DNA of 64,000 nt, from positions 1-64,000 of the forward strand of contig JABDFZ010000002.1 of NCBI GenBank assembly GCA_013286325.1, given 5' to 3'. This document shows positions 34,130 through 43,316 of this stretch, in pieces. The position numbers and the translations under genes are program-made. Under the pieces are notes generated by a model that worked only from the letters and a program-made list of their open reading frames with translations, ran no database searches and was not told the origin of the DNA. Numbering within the stretch: position 1 is the stretch's first letter; each line of letters opens with the position of its first letter. This DNA is from Bacteroidota bacterium (GTDB lineage Bacteria > Bacteroidota > Bacteroidia > Sphingobacteriales > Sphingobacteriaceae).

Positions 34130-34693
34130 TTATGCAATTAAATTGGAAACAATTTTCCGGGTACGTTCTATAGGCGCAGTAGATTTTAATAAAGAAGACT
34201 CAATGCCGCAGCCTTCATAAAGGGTATAGATCATTTCTGTTAATTCTTTTTGCCTGTCAGCGTTAATTTGCGGAATAAGTGATAATTGTTTGCTGATAAA
34301 TGATTTTACGGCTGATTTATATTGACGGATCAGTTCAGCAGCCCTTTCTTCCAGATTTGGTAATTCATAGGCGAGGCGTACAAAAGCGCAGCCTTTATAT
34401 TGCTTTTTAATAGCTGATTGTTTGCGGTAATCAAATAATGTTAGCATGTTTTTTTTCGGATCTTGTTCATCCCCAACTAATTTGTATAAACCTTCAAACC
34501 ATTCCTTATTCGAAACAAGAAGGTATTCTATGAGCAAGTCTTCCTTCGATTTAAAATGCTGATAAAGGCTCGATTTGGCAATATCAGCTTCTTCAATAAT
34601 CTGGTTAATGCCGGTTGCCAGGTAACCTTGTTCATAAAACAACCTGCAGGAGTTGTCCACTATTCTTTCTCTAACGCCTGATGCTTTTTTCAT
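34130..34693 (-). CDS. TetR/AcrR-family transcriptional regulator
   Basis: This 187-residue repressor has the N-terminal TetR helix-turn-helix (RERIVDNSCRLFYEQGYLATGINQIIEEADIAKSSLYQHFKSKEDLLIEYL). The helical ligand domain contains KGCAFVRLAYELPNLEERAAELIRQYKSAVKSFI. It is the first gene of a two-gene unit with the DHA2 exporter and most likely represses both until a toxic ligand binds. The 176-nt region upstream is shared with the divergent pullulanase gene. Confidence 0.93.
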   Translation of the reverse strand: MKKASGVRERIVDNSCRLFYEQGYLATGINQIIEEADIAKSSLYQHFKSKEDLLIEYLLVSNKEWFEGLYKLVGDEQDPKKNMLTLFDYRKQSAIKKQYKGCAFVRLAYELPNLEERAAELIRQYKSAVKSFISKQLSLIPQINADRQKELTEMIYTLYEGCGIESSLLKSTAPIERTRKIVSNLIA

Positions 34694-34869
34694 CTGCCAA
34701 AACTAAACACTAATTAAAAAACATACAAGTCTGTCTGATTTTTAATTCTCTTTTTTACAAACAGATGAAACACATGGCATAGGCTTTACAAAACATACAT
34801 TTACATCCTGCATTTATTCTATCTTTAGACCGCAATTATATACCCGGAAGTATCCATCGATAGCCCTTT

Positions 34870-36864
34870 ATGAAACGCTTTTATTTTATTTTAACCATTG
34901 TTTGTATAACCATGCTCGCATCTTTTAAACCTGCTCAGCAAACCGACGCTTTTAATACTTATCCGGTATATTCCGGGAACGATCTCGGGGTTAATTATTC
35001 GCCAACACAAACGGTTTTTAAAGTTTGGGCTCCAAAGGCATCCGAAGTAAAATTACGGTTATATAGTGCCGGAGACGGTGGGGAAGCAATCAGTGCAACA
35101 AACATGATTAAAGGGATTGACGGCACCTGGCAATTAACAGTCAGCAAAAACCTGAAAAATAAATATTATACCTTCCAGGTTATGCAGGACGGCAAATGGT
35201 TGCTGGAGCGGCCCGATATTTATGCAAAAGCTGTTGGTGTTAACGGGAACCGTGGCATGATAGTGGACATGGCAGCCACCAATCCAGTAAATTGGAAAAA
35301 CGACAAAAAACCACCACTTAAAAACTTTACAGATATTATCCTTTACGAATTGCACATCCGGGATATTTCCATGAGCCCAAATTCAGGGATTCAACATAAA
35401 GGAAAATTTTTAGGGCTGGCAGAAACCGGTACTAAAAGCCCGGATGGCGAACCAACCGGACTCGACCACATCAAACAGCTTGGTGTAACGCATGTGCATT
35501 TGCTGCCCTCATTCGATTTTAACTCGGTTGATGAAACAACCCCGGAGGCTAATAAATACAATTGGGGTTACGATCCGTTGAATTATAATGTGCCCGAAGG
35601 AAGTTATTCAACCAACCCTTATGATGGTAACGTGCGGATAAAGGAATTTAAACAGATGGTACAAACCCTGCATAAAAACGGATTAAGGGTAATATTGGAT
35701 GTGGTTTATAACCATACCAGCGATATAAAAGGTTCAAATTTTAGCCAGTTTGCTCCCGGTTATTTTTACAGGCAAAACGCTGATGGCTCTTATGCCAACG
35801 GAACTGCCTGCGGTAACGAGGTAGCATCTGAAAGGGCTATGGTACGTAAATTCATGATCGAGTCGGTAGTATACTGGGCAAAAGAATATCACCTGGATGG
35901 TTTTCGGTTCGACTTAATGGGGGTACACGATATTGAAACCATGAACCAAATCAGTTCGACATTACATAAAATTGATCCAACCATTTTTATTTATGGCGAA
36001 GGCTGGACGGCAGGAAATACGCCGTTGCCCGAAGATCAGCGCGCCATAAAAAAGAATATGGCTAAACTTAATGAAGTTGCTGCCTTTGGCGACGACCTGC
36101 GCGATGGCTTAAAAGGTGGCTGGAGCGATATAAAAGAAAAAGGCTTTGTAAGCGGAGCTACTGATAAAGCCGAAAGTGTAAAATTCGGTATAGTGGCTGC
36201 TACACCTAACCCTCAGGTTGATTATAGCAAAGTAAATTACTCAAAAGCTCCATGGGCTGCAGAGCCATTTCAAGCCATAACTTATGTATCTTGTCATGAC
36301 GATAATACCTTATTCGACAGGTTGAAAATATCAAACCCCAATGCTACAGAAGCCGATCTGATTAAAATGGATAAGCTTGCAAATGCAATTGTGCTTACTT
36401 CGCAGGGTGTTGCGTTTTTACATTCAGGCGCCGAGCTATTGCGAACCAAGCAGGGTATCGCCAACTCTTATAATTCTCCCGATTCTATCAATCAAATTGA
36501 TTGGGCCCGTAAAACCAGGTACAAAGCAGTGTTTGATTATTATAAAGGCCTGGTCGCTTTGCGGAAGGGTCACGCTGCATTCCGCATGCCATCAACCAAA
36601 ATGATCCAGGATAACTTAAAATTTATAGAAACTAATGACCCCGGTTTAATAACTTACCAGATAAGCAACAATGCAAACGGAGATAAATGGAAAAACATCC
36701 TGGTGATTTTAAATGGAGGAGCAACCAGCAAGCCTGTTAAGGTGCCAAAAGGTAAATGGACTTTAGTTGCTGATGAAAATACTATAAACGAGAAGGGAAT
36801 AAAGCCTGTAAGCGGAGAAATAACCATTCCTGGTACTACGGCATATGTTTTATTTAGTAACTAA
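34870..36864 (+). CDS. pulA: Secreted type I pullulanase, GH13 with CBM48
   Basis: This enzyme hydrolyses alpha-1,6 bonds in pullulan, glycogen or limit dextrins. A signal peptide (about 1-21) precedes a CBM48 domain (LGVNYSPTQTVFKVWAPKASEVKLRLYS, about 35-130) and the GH13 barrel. The type I pullulanase motif YNWGYDPLNYNVPEGSYSTNP is present, with region I VILDVVYNHT, region II GFRFDLMGVHD, region III IYGEGWTAG and region IV YVSCHDDN, giving the Asp-Glu-Asp catalytic set. A C-terminal beta domain ends at residue 664. It is monocistronic; a LacI regulator lies nearby but is not adjacent. Confidence 0.95.
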   Translation: MKRFYFILTIVCITMLASFKPAQQTDAFNTYPVYSGNDLGVNYSPTQTVFKVWAPKASEVKLRLYSAGDGGEAISATNMIKGIDGTWQLTVSKNLKNKYYTFQVMQDGKWLLERPDIYAKAVGVNGNRGMIVDMAATNPVNWKNDKKPPLKNFTDIILYELHIRDISMSPNSGIQHKGKFLGLAETGTKSPDGEPTGLDHIKQLGVTHVHLLPSFDFNSVDETTPEANKYNWGYDPLNYNVPEGSYSTNPYDGNVRIKEFKQMVQTLHKNGLRVILDVVYNHTSDIKGSNFSQFAPGYFYRQNADGSYANGTACGNEVASERAMVRKFMIESVVYWAKEYHLDGFRFDLMGVHDIETMNQISSTLHKIDPTIFIYGEGWTAGNTPLPEDQRAIKKNMAKLNEVAAFGDDLRDGLKGGWSDIKEKGFVSGATDKAESVKFGIVAATPNPQVDYSKVNYSKAPWAAEPFQAITYVSCHDDNTLFDRLKISNPNATEADLIKMDKLANAIVLTSQGVAFLHSGAELLRTKQGIANSYNSPDSINQIDWARKTRYKAVFDYYKGLVALRKGHAAFRMPSTKMIQDNLKFIETNDPGLITYQISNNANGDKWKNILVILNGGATSKPVKVPKGKWTLVADENTINEKGIKPVSGEITIPGTTAYVLFSN

Positions 36865-36870
36865 TAACAA

Positions 36871-37236
36871 TTAGGCCGCCAATTGATACTCTACCTTTTC
36901 AATTAAACAATTAATATCAAAGGGTTTGTGTAATACATCATCAGGTGCGCCTTTCTTATTTAATGATTCGTCGATTGATTCATCACCCGAACACATAATG
37001 ACCGGCAAGTTTTTAGTGGTCTTGTTAAGTTTTATTAATTGGCATACTTCCCGCCCATCAATGCCAGGTAATATGGCATCCAATATAACGAGGTCTGGAT
37101 TATTAGCTTTGATATTATTGAACACTTCGCTGCCATTTGATACAGCAAATACCTCATATCCATTACTAATTAATATGTAGGTCATCACTTCTATCATCAA
37201 CTCATTATCATCTACTATTAATATTTTCTTTGGCAT
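36871..37236 (-). CDS. Stand-alone response regulator receiver protein
   Basis: This CheY-like single receiver domain of 121 residues has the acidic pair in ILIVDDNELMIEVM, the phosphoacceptor Asp in DLVILDAILPGIDGREV, Ser/Thr in VIMCSGDES and the Lys in VLHKPFDIN. There is no output domain, so it must act through a partner such as a hybrid kinase. No kinase gene is adjacent. It ends 6 nt from the convergent pullulanase stop. Confidence 0.95.
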   Translation of the reverse strand: MPKKILIVDDNELMIEVMTYILISNGYEVFAVSNGSEVFNNIKANNPDLVILDAILPGIDGREVCQLIKLNKTTKNLPVIMCSGDESIDESLNKKGAPDDVLHKPFDINCLIEKVEYQLAA

Positions 37237-37431
37237 CAGCTTACTGTTTTAACATTCGGATATTATTATAGCACAAAGTATATGCCAATTACTATAACAT
37301 AAAATATAACTGTTTAGTTTTGAGGTTTTAATACTTAGGTAGTTATATTTACATCGTATTAAAACTAATTTTAAAACACAATACACAACTTTTACTACAT
37401 TTAGTGGCTACAAAAACCGATTTGCGTAAAA

Positions 37432-38442
37432 ATGGATAATATTAATATTAAGATACTTGCGAAGGAATTAAATATCTCAACTTCTACCATTTCAAGAGCA
37501 TTTAACGGCAGCCCGGATATTAATAAGGACACTAAAGAGAAAATTTTAGCATTTGCCCGCGAACATAATTTTTTACCAAACCACTATGCCAGTAACCTGC
37601 GCGATAAAAAAAGCCGCACCCTTGCTGTAATAGTTCCCGAAATAGCGAACGACTTTTTTTCGCAGGCTATAAACGGCATTGAGGAGGTTGCCCGTAAAAA
37701 GGGTTTTTATATTTTACTGTACCGCACGGATGACGTTTTTGAAAAGGAAGTATCGTTTGTAAATTATTTAAATAATGGTAAGGTTGATGGTATCATCATG
37801 TCGGTATCAGGTGAGGCCAACGATCATAATTACCTGCGTAAGCTGGAGCAAAAAAACGTCCCCGTAGTATTTTTCGATCGTGTTTATGAAGATATTGAAG
37901 CGGCAAAGGTTACCACGAATGACTATGACAGCAGCTTTGCCGCCACCGAGCATTTGCTCGAGACCGGCTGTAAAAAAATAGCGTACCTGGTTATAAATAA
38001 AAGTATTTCCATCGGTAAGGTACGTATGCAGGGTTATGTTGACGCCCTGCAAAAACACAACGTCCCTTTTGACGATAGCCTGGTAATTGACTGCAGCAAC
38101 GACGAAAAAATTAACTATACAATACTAAAAAAAGTATTGGAAGAGAAAAAACCTGACGGCATATTCAGCTCGGTTGAACGCCTCGCTTTTGCTACTTATT
38201 ACGTGTGTTACGATATGAATATCGATATCCCGCGCGATTTGAAGATCATCAGTTTTTCGAGCCTTGGGATTGCGCCATTACTATGCCCTGCCCTTTCAAC
38301 CATTACACAGCCTGCTTATGAAATGGGCATAAAAGCCGCTACCTTGTTATTTGATGAGCTCGAAAAAAAGGGAGTTGGCGTTCAGAAAAAGGAGCACGTT
38401 TTAAAGTCGAAATTATTTATACGGAAATCTTCCGGAGGATGA
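37432..38442 (+). CDS. LacI-family transcriptional regulator
   Basis: This 336-residue repressor has the N-terminal LacI helix-turn-helix (IKILAKELNISTSTISRAFNGSPDINKDTKEKI, about 4-36) and hinge region (NHYASNLRDKKSRTLAVIVPEI). The periplasmic-binding-protein sugar domain follows (FFSQAINGIEEVARKKGFYILLYRTDD to the end). It lies between a response regulator gene and hisS. The nearest carbohydrate gene on the same side is the pullulanase about 0.6 kb away on the far side of the response regulator, so a role in alpha-glucan use is possible but not shown. Confidence 0.94.
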   Translation: MDNINIKILAKELNISTSTISRAFNGSPDINKDTKEKILAFAREHNFLPNHYASNLRDKKSRTLAVIVPEIANDFFSQAINGIEEVARKKGFYILLYRTDDVFEKEVSFVNYLNNGKVDGIIMSVSGEANDHNYLRKLEQKNVPVVFFDRVYEDIEAAKVTTNDYDSSFAATEHLLETGCKKIAYLVINKSISIGKVRMQGYVDALQKHNVPFDDSLVIDCSNDEKINYTILKKVLEEKKPDGIFSSVERLAFATYYVCYDMNIDIPRDLKIISFSSLGIAPLLCPALSTITQPAYEMGIKAATLLFDELEKKGVGVQKKEHVLKSKLFIRKSSGG

Positions 38443-38801
38443 TAAATATTGTTTGCAGTTGCCGGTGTGCAGTTTGCAGTTATATGTTTGAAATATTCTG
38501 CTAAACCTCCTATGGTTAATCGGCGCAGGCATGAATAGCACATTCAGATACATTAAACAATTTTGAACAATGGGTTTATCGGCTATTTTTGGCTAAAGCC
38601 CAAACGCTATATTATCTCTGTATCCGTCCCATAAATGGGACGGCAATGAATCCTGTTTTTTTCATTGCCGTTGGCTTTAGCCAACGGTAGAGATGACCAA
38701 ATGGGGGCTTCAGCCAAATACTATTCAATATTTTATACGCTTGCTTTGGTGAATCATACAAGCCTTACAGTCATTTAAACTATACTTTGTACATTTGCCG
38801 C
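38443..38801. repeat. Intergenic region with a nest of hairpins (ttggctttagccaa family)
   Basis: About 359 nt between the LacI gene and hisS. ccgtccca-taaa-tgggacgg (38624-38643), cggcaatgaa / ttcattgccg (38641-38670) and ttggctttagccaa (38671-38684) form adjoining stems. A further ggctaaagcc lies at 38591 and a ttcagcca at 38709. No ORF is seen. It looks like a dispersed palindromic repeat. Confidence 0.8.
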
Positions 38802-40178
38802 ATGGCATCCATCAAACCATCAGTACCAAAAGGCACCCGCGACTTTTCACCTACCGAAATGGTAAGGCGTAATTTTATTTTCGATACCATTAAAAGCGTT
38901 TTCCGCAAATATGGTTATCAGCAGATAGAAACGCCGACGATGGAAAAGCTCTCTACGCTTACTGGTAAGTATGGAGAAGAGGGGGATAAGCTTATTTTTA
39001 AGATACTGAATAATGGTGATTTTTTGGCTGATGCCGGTATTACAGAATCAAGCATTACAACAGATAGCAAAAAGCTGGCATTTCAAATCTGCGAAAAAGC
39101 CCTCCGCTATGATCTTACTGTCCCCTTTGCCCGTTACGTTGTACAGCACCAAAATGAGATAACTTTCCCATTCAAGCGCTTTCAGGTGCAGCCTGTTTGG
39201 CGCGCCGATAGGCCGCAGAAAGGGCGCTATCGCGAATTTTACCAATGTGATGCCGATGTAGTGGGATCTGAATCATTATTAAACGAAGCTGAATTTGTGA
39301 TGATCTACGACGAAGCTTTAAGCAAGCTTGGGTTAAAAGATTTCACCATAAAAATCAATAATAGAAAAATACTATCAGGTATCGCTGAAATTATAGATAA
39401 AGCTGATAACATCATTGATTTGACTGTGGCTATCGATAAACTGGATAAAATTGGCCTTGATGGTGTGATAAAAGAGTTAATGGAAAGAGGCTTTTCAGCA
39501 GGAGATATAGAAAAAATAAAACCTGTTATTTTACTCGAAGGATCGAATACTGAAAAACTGGTTAGCCTGCGTAAAGCATTGGTTAATTCAGCCACAGGTT
39601 TAAAAGGCTGCGACGAAATTGAAACCGTATTCAACTATATCGCAAACTGTCCGCTGCAAACTGCCAACTTAGAGCTTGATATTACACTCGCACGTGGGTT
39701 AAACTATTATACGGGAGCAATCTTCGAGGTGAAGACAAACGAAGTTGCTATGGGCAGTATCGGTGGTGGTGGCAGGTACGACGATCTTACGGGCATGTTT
39801 GGGCTTAAAGGCCTTACAGGAGTAGGTATTTCCTTTGGTGCCGACAGGATCTACGATGTAATGGAAGAGCTTAACCTGTTTCCCGAAACATCAAACCAAA
39901 CCACGCAATTGCTCATTTGCTGTTTTGATAAAGAAGGTGAAAATTTTGCCTTGCCCATCCTGCAGCAATTACGTAAGCAGGACATCAATGCAGAACTATA
40001 TCCGGCCGGAGCTAAATTGAAAAAGCAGCTGGACTATGCCAATAACAAAAACATCCCATTCACCATTATCATCGGCAGCGAAGAAATAGAGAGTGGCTTA
40101 CTTACCATAAAAAATATGCAAACCGGAACCCAGGGCAAATACACTGTCGATCAGATAGTAGGAACCATAACCCGGTAA
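38802..40178 (+). CDS. hisS: Histidyl-tRNA synthetase
   Basis: This class II aminoacyl-tRNA synthetase charges tRNA-His. I use the ATG at 38802 ([17 protein letters not shown], 458 residues), because the five extra track residues are not conserved. Family marks are KGTRDFSP, motif 2 [26 protein letters not shown], the HisRS-specific [15 protein letters not shown] and motif 3 GGGGRYDDL with [11 protein letters not shown]. The C-terminal anticodon-binding domain begins near residue 365 ([23 protein letters not shown]). A separate insertion domain of about 70 residues lies in the middle ([19 protein letters not shown]). Confidence 0.97.
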   Translation: MASIKPSVPKGTRDFSPTEMVRRNFIFDTIKSVFRKYGYQQIETPTMEKLSTLTGKYGEEGDKLIFKILNNGDFLADAGITESSITTDSKKLAFQICEKALRYDLTVPFARYVVQHQNEITFPFKRFQVQPVWRADRPQKGRYREFYQCDADVVGSESLLNEAEFVMIYDEALSKLGLKDFTIKINNRKILSGIAEIIDKADNIIDLTVAIDKLDKIGLDGVIKELMERGFSAGDIEKIKPVILLEGSNTEKLVSLRKALVNSATGLKGCDEIETVFNYIANCPLQTANLELDITLARGLNYYTGAIFEVKTNEVAMGSIGGGGRYDDLTGMFGLKGLTGVGISFGADRIYDVMEELNLFPETSNQTTQLLICCFDKEGENFALPILQQLRKQDINAELYPAGAKLKKQLDYANNKNIPFTIIIGSEEIESGLLTIKNMQTGTQGKYTVDQIVGTITR

Positions 40179-40454
40179 ATTTTATAGTTCCACAACTTTT
40201 CCAACCCTACTTTACCGCTTGCGTAAGAGACGGTCGTACAGCGGAGTATTGGCGGAATAAATCTACACCCGCCAATGCATTAACTCCATCACTTCCATCT
40301 ACATTGTCCGCTTTAAAATACGCCTTACTATGTAACAATTACACACACCCATGCGTCTTAATATCAAAACAGATTTACCTATTTGTCAATTGGTAAATTG
40401 TCGTATTTTTACAAGTGCTGGCGATCAAATAGCTTTTAATTTGCGGTAACATCA
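40179..40454. other. Intergenic region after hisS
   Basis: The gap contains the short inverted repeat tattggcggaa / acccgccaatg near 40243-40277, in a style like the other dispersed palindromes. Further on it is AT-rich and holds tttacctatttgtcaattggtaaattg, itself partly palindromic (tttacc ... ggtaaa, near 40375-40400). No tRNA-like fold was found. Confidence 0.55.
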
Positions 40455-40583
40455 ATGCTACTCGAAATGAAAATGCTGATTAAGATCCTGATTGTTCTTT
40501 TTACCTGTTTACACAACCTTATTAATATTGCAAATCACCATTTGTGCCCAATGGTGCTTTACATGCTAAAAATGTTTAAATAA
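40455..40583 (+). CDS. Candidate 42-residue small membrane ORF coupled to the next gene
   Basis: This ORF is too short for the track. It begins MLLEMKMLIKILIVLFTCLH and continues with NLINIANHHLCPMVLYMLKM. It has one strongly hydrophobic segment, and its TAA overlaps the next ATG in a TAATG arrangement, a classic coupling geometry. No homologue is recognised. It could be a leader peptide that controls the next gene, a small membrane protein, or chance. Codon evidence is too short to decide. Confidence 0.35.
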   Translation: MLLEMKMLIKILIVLFTCLHNLINIANHHLCPMVLYMLKMFK

Positions 40584-41839
40584 TGTATAAATTTTTATCA
40601 GTTAGCATGCTGCTTTTATTAAGCAGCATACTCTATGGGCAAACCAACCAACAAAATTCAAAAAAAAAGGCAGATAGCTTATATCGAAAGAAAGACTATG
40701 CTAACGCTGCTCCGTTCTACCTTGCCGCCGCTGCAAAAGACGAATTTAAAATAAATAAACAGGCGTATTTTTACAGGGCTGCCCAATGCTATGCATTAAC
40801 AGGAAAAGCCGATAGCGCATTCGTTTTCTTAAATCTGTCTGTTAAAAACGGCAATAAAGACGTTGAAAATATAAAGACCGATCCCGGCCTTGCTTCCCTA
40901 TACCCTCTTCCGCAATGGCAGGTATTTGTTGCCTCCTTAAACCGCATCTCAAACAGTTCTCCCGATCCATATAAGGCAAAGCTGGTAACCACCGATGTGA
41001 AGAACTTCTGGAAAGCGTATGATCTTGGTCAAAAAGACACCGCGCACCGTGCAGAAATCTACAAAAAATATTACCTGGATGCAGGAACAGAAGGTCTGCA
41101 TGATTATTGGGCGCTCAAAGTAAAAAGCATGAAAACGTTTGTTGCCGTGCATGATAAAAAGCCGAACTTTTACGCAGCTATGCGGAAAAGCACCTTTGCT
41201 GTTGATTCGGAAAAGCCGGAAATACTGAAGTGCTTTGTGAAAATGAAAGAAATATACCCTGAAGCCCAGTTCCCTGATATCTATTTTGTAATGGGCTGCC
41301 TTACTTCGGCCGGTACTGTATCAGGGAACGGCCTCCTGTTGGGGGTTGATCAATGTGCCCGCACAGCCGATGTCCCGGTTAACGAGCTTTCCTTATGGGA
41401 GCAAAACAATAGTAAAGACCTTAAATATCTGTCTGGCCTCGTCTCGCACGAGATGGTGCATTTTAACCAGCAGAACTTAGCCGACGATACCACAACCCTG
41501 CAAATGGTACTGATAGAAGGTATGGCCGATTTTATAGGCGAAAAGGTATCCGGACAAATAGCAAATCAGCGGCTGCACACCTGGGCCAAAGGAAAAGAAA
41601 AGCAGGTTTGGGCAGAATTTGAAAAAGATATGTTATTAAACCGCGCATATAATTGGATAGGCAATGCAAAGCAGGAAACTAAAGATAAACCCGCTGATCT
41701 TGGTTATTGGATCGGCTACCAGATATGTAAAGCATATTACGATAAAAGCCCGGATAAAAAACAGGCTATAAAAGATATGCTGAATATCAAAAATTATAAA
41801 GATTTCTACGAAAAAAGCGGCGCTGATAAACTGTTTTAA
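40583..41839 (+). CDS. Secreted TPR protein with HExxH metallopeptidase-like domain (DUF2268-like)
   Basis: The 418-residue protein has a signal peptide (about 1-19, ending LYGQT) and a TPR-like helical part (about 25-125: ADSLYRKKDYANAAPFYLAAAAKD). The C-terminal domain carries the zinc motif LVSHEMVHFNQQ, followed some 30 residues later by EGMADFIGE, the gluzincin-type third ligand. This matches DUF2268-like putative zinc proteases. Substrate and location, periplasm or surface, are not known. The following gene begins 2 nt after the stop. Confidence 0.8.
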   Translation: MYKFLSVSMLLLLSSILYGQTNQQNSKKKADSLYRKKDYANAAPFYLAAAAKDEFKINKQAYFYRAAQCYALTGKADSAFVFLNLSVKNGNKDVENIKTDPGLASLYPLPQWQVFVASLNRISNSSPDPYKAKLVTTDVKNFWKAYDLGQKDTAHRAEIYKKYYLDAGTEGLHDYWALKVKSMKTFVAVHDKKPNFYAAMRKSTFAVDSEKPEILKCFVKMKEIYPEAQFPDIYFVMGCLTSAGTVSGNGLLLGVDQCARTADVPVNELSLWEQNNSKDLKYLSGLVSHEMVHFNQQNLADDTTTLQMVLIEGMADFIGEKVSGQIANQRLHTWAKGKEKQVWAEFEKDMLLNRAYNWIGNAKQETKDKPADLGYWIGYQICKAYYDKSPDKKQAIKDMLNIKNYKDFYEKSGADKLF

Positions 41840-41841
41840 TA

Positions 41842-42210
41842 ATGGTTATGGATGTGAAAGAAACTCAGATAACACCAACCCTTAATCGGGTAAAAATGGT
41901 GGTGATTAAAACCGCGCGCAACGGGGTAGTAAATGAAGATACGCTATTTGAATTTTCAGAAGAAGATAACGCTATCTCCGCTGTTTATTCAGGAGGAAAA
42001 ATTGCAAAAGGTTTTTTGGTGGGGACAAGGGTTTTGGATAATCTGTCCTTTTCCTATTGTCAGCTGCAAACCGATGGAAAATTGGATAATGGATCGTCCC
42101 ACTGTTACCTGAAATTAAATGAAGAAGGAAAGATACAACTGGTCGAGAACTTTGAATGGCAATCCCGCCCCGGCGAAAACGGCATAAATATCTTTCAGCA
42201 GATCAATTGA
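41842..42210 (+). CDS. Small beta-rich hypothetical protein (often mislabelled N-acetylglutamate synthase)
   Basis: The 122-residue protein consists of repeated beta hairpins: EDTLFEFSEEDNAISAVYSGGKIAKGFLVGTR, LSFSYCQLQTDGKLDNGSSHCYL, and GKIQLVENFEWQS. This resembles a small Bacteroidota family that databases sometimes call N-acetylglutamate synthase, but there is no acetyltransferase fold here, so I would not use that name. Location is likely cytosolic. It is probably cotranscribed with the metallopeptidase-like gene 2 nt upstream. Confidence 0.65.
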   Translation: MVMDVKETQITPTLNRVKMVVIKTARNGVVNEDTLFEFSEEDNAISAVYSGGKIAKGFLVGTRVLDNLSFSYCQLQTDGKLDNGSSHCYLKLNEEGKIQLVENFEWQSRPGENGINIFQQIN

Positions 42211-42223
42211 TATTCACACTACA

Positions 42224-42275
42224 GATGATATTCACACTACAGAGACACAGGGTATTGTGTCTCTGCAGCGCTGGT
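42224..42275. repeat. Short direct repeat and hairpin
   Basis: gatattcacactacaga occurs twice near 42209-42243. The second copy runs into agagacacagggtattgtgtctct, a hairpin related in style to the gtagagacgcaa element at 23.8 kb. It separates two convergent genes. Confidence 0.55.
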
Positions 42276-42277
42276 TC

Positions 42278-42685
42278 TTAATATGCTAATATAGAATTAG
42301 CATCCACGGGCTGTTTTGCCCTTAGCTCCAGTTTTTTATGATACAGAACATAAGATGCGGCCAGGAAAACAATTGGCAGGATAATAAATATCAATTCCGG
42401 AAAAGACCTGCCAAGGGCAATATTCGAATATAAGGCGCCCAAGACATCAAATGCAAATCCGGCATAAGCCCATTCTTTAAGCCGTGGATAACCAGGAATA
42501 ACGATCACAACAATGGCAAGAATTTTGGCAAAACCGAGAAAAGGGACAAGGTAAGCCGGGTATCCCAGTGCGGTAAAAATTTTAACAGAATCGGCAGCCG
42601 AGATAGTTTCAAATATGGAGCCGAAACCCACAGGGCCAAATACTAAAACTGTACAGATCCAGAAAGCTATGTTAATCTTTTTCAT
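42278..42685 (-). CDS. DoxX-like family membrane protein
   Basis: This 135-residue inner-membrane protein has four hydrophobic helices (about 5-25, 43-62, 70-88, 97-115). The first ends GFGSIFETISAADSV. The family text YPAYLVPFLGFAKILAIVVIVIPGYPRLKEWAYAGFAFDVLGA is typical of DoxX-like (DUF4260/DoxX) proteins. These occur with oxidoreductases or quinone-related proteins, but the role is not settled. It is monocistronic. Confidence 0.85.
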   Translation of the reverse strand: MKKINIAFWICTVLVFGPVGFGSIFETISAADSVKIFTALGYPAYLVPFLGFAKILAIVVIVIPGYPRLKEWAYAGFAFDVLGALYSNIALGRSFPELIFIILPIVFLAASYVLYHKKLELRAKQPVDANSILAY

Positions 42686-42951
42686 TTTTTAATGATTATA
42701 ATATAATATTGCTGTTATAGTTTGATGAAGCAAAAATATGAGCAATAATCCTTTTGCATAGTGTGGTAATCCGACAATGTTATGTAGGGTATTGCGACAA
42801 ATATAAAACCGTTATAAAAGAGCTGATTTTATTAAATAAACTCTTGACCTATAGCTGAATTTAATAAAACTCGATATATTTACAATCTGCTTGCTCTACA
42901 ATGGCAGGTATTTCTAAATAGAATTTATACAACTTGTAACCTAAACCTTTT

Positions 42952-43311
42952 ATGGAAAGTTCTCATATAGAAAAAGAGGTAAATTATGCTGTTGAGCAGT
43001 GGATTAGCCTTCAAGCCGAAAATGGTATTTCATTTAGCATAACACCAAGGGCTATTTATTTTATTTCCGAATTAATTGCTAATATTCAACTAGACCCATC
43101 CGAAAACTGGCAAAAGCTGGAAAATTATAATTCCGCTCAGGAACAAGCAATCTCTTTAATCCCTAAAGCATTAAATGATATAGCGCAGTTTTGGAGACTT
43201 AGATATAGAAACCATAGCAACCCAGTTAAAATTAGTAGCTGGGAATTGTGGGGTGCTTTATCGACTGTATTTACCAGGTTTTGTTTTATCCCTGAAAAAG
43301 ATCTGCAATAA
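42952..43311 (+). CDS. Hypothetical protein
   Basis: I do not recognise this 119-residue protein. It is predicted soluble and mostly helical, starting ESSHIEKEVNYAVEQWISLQ. Trp-rich segments follow (ENWQKLENYNSAQ, AQFWRLRYRNHS, SSWELWGALSTVFTRFCF). It is followed after 5 nt by a membrane-protein gene on the same strand. The tight spacing suggests a two-gene unit, with lower GC than its neighbours by eye. Confidence 0.5.
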   Translation: MESSHIEKEVNYAVEQWISLQAENGISFSITPRAIYFISELIANIQLDPSENWQKLENYNSAQEQAISLIPKALNDIAQFWRLRYRNHSNPVKISSWELWGALSTVFTRFCFIPEKDLQ

Positions 43312-43316
43312 ATAGT

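Noticed and set aside
38443-38801. Possible tRNA or riboswitch before hisS
   Set aside because: The hairpins are palindromic repeat arms; no cloverleaf, T-box signature or anticodon arm was found.
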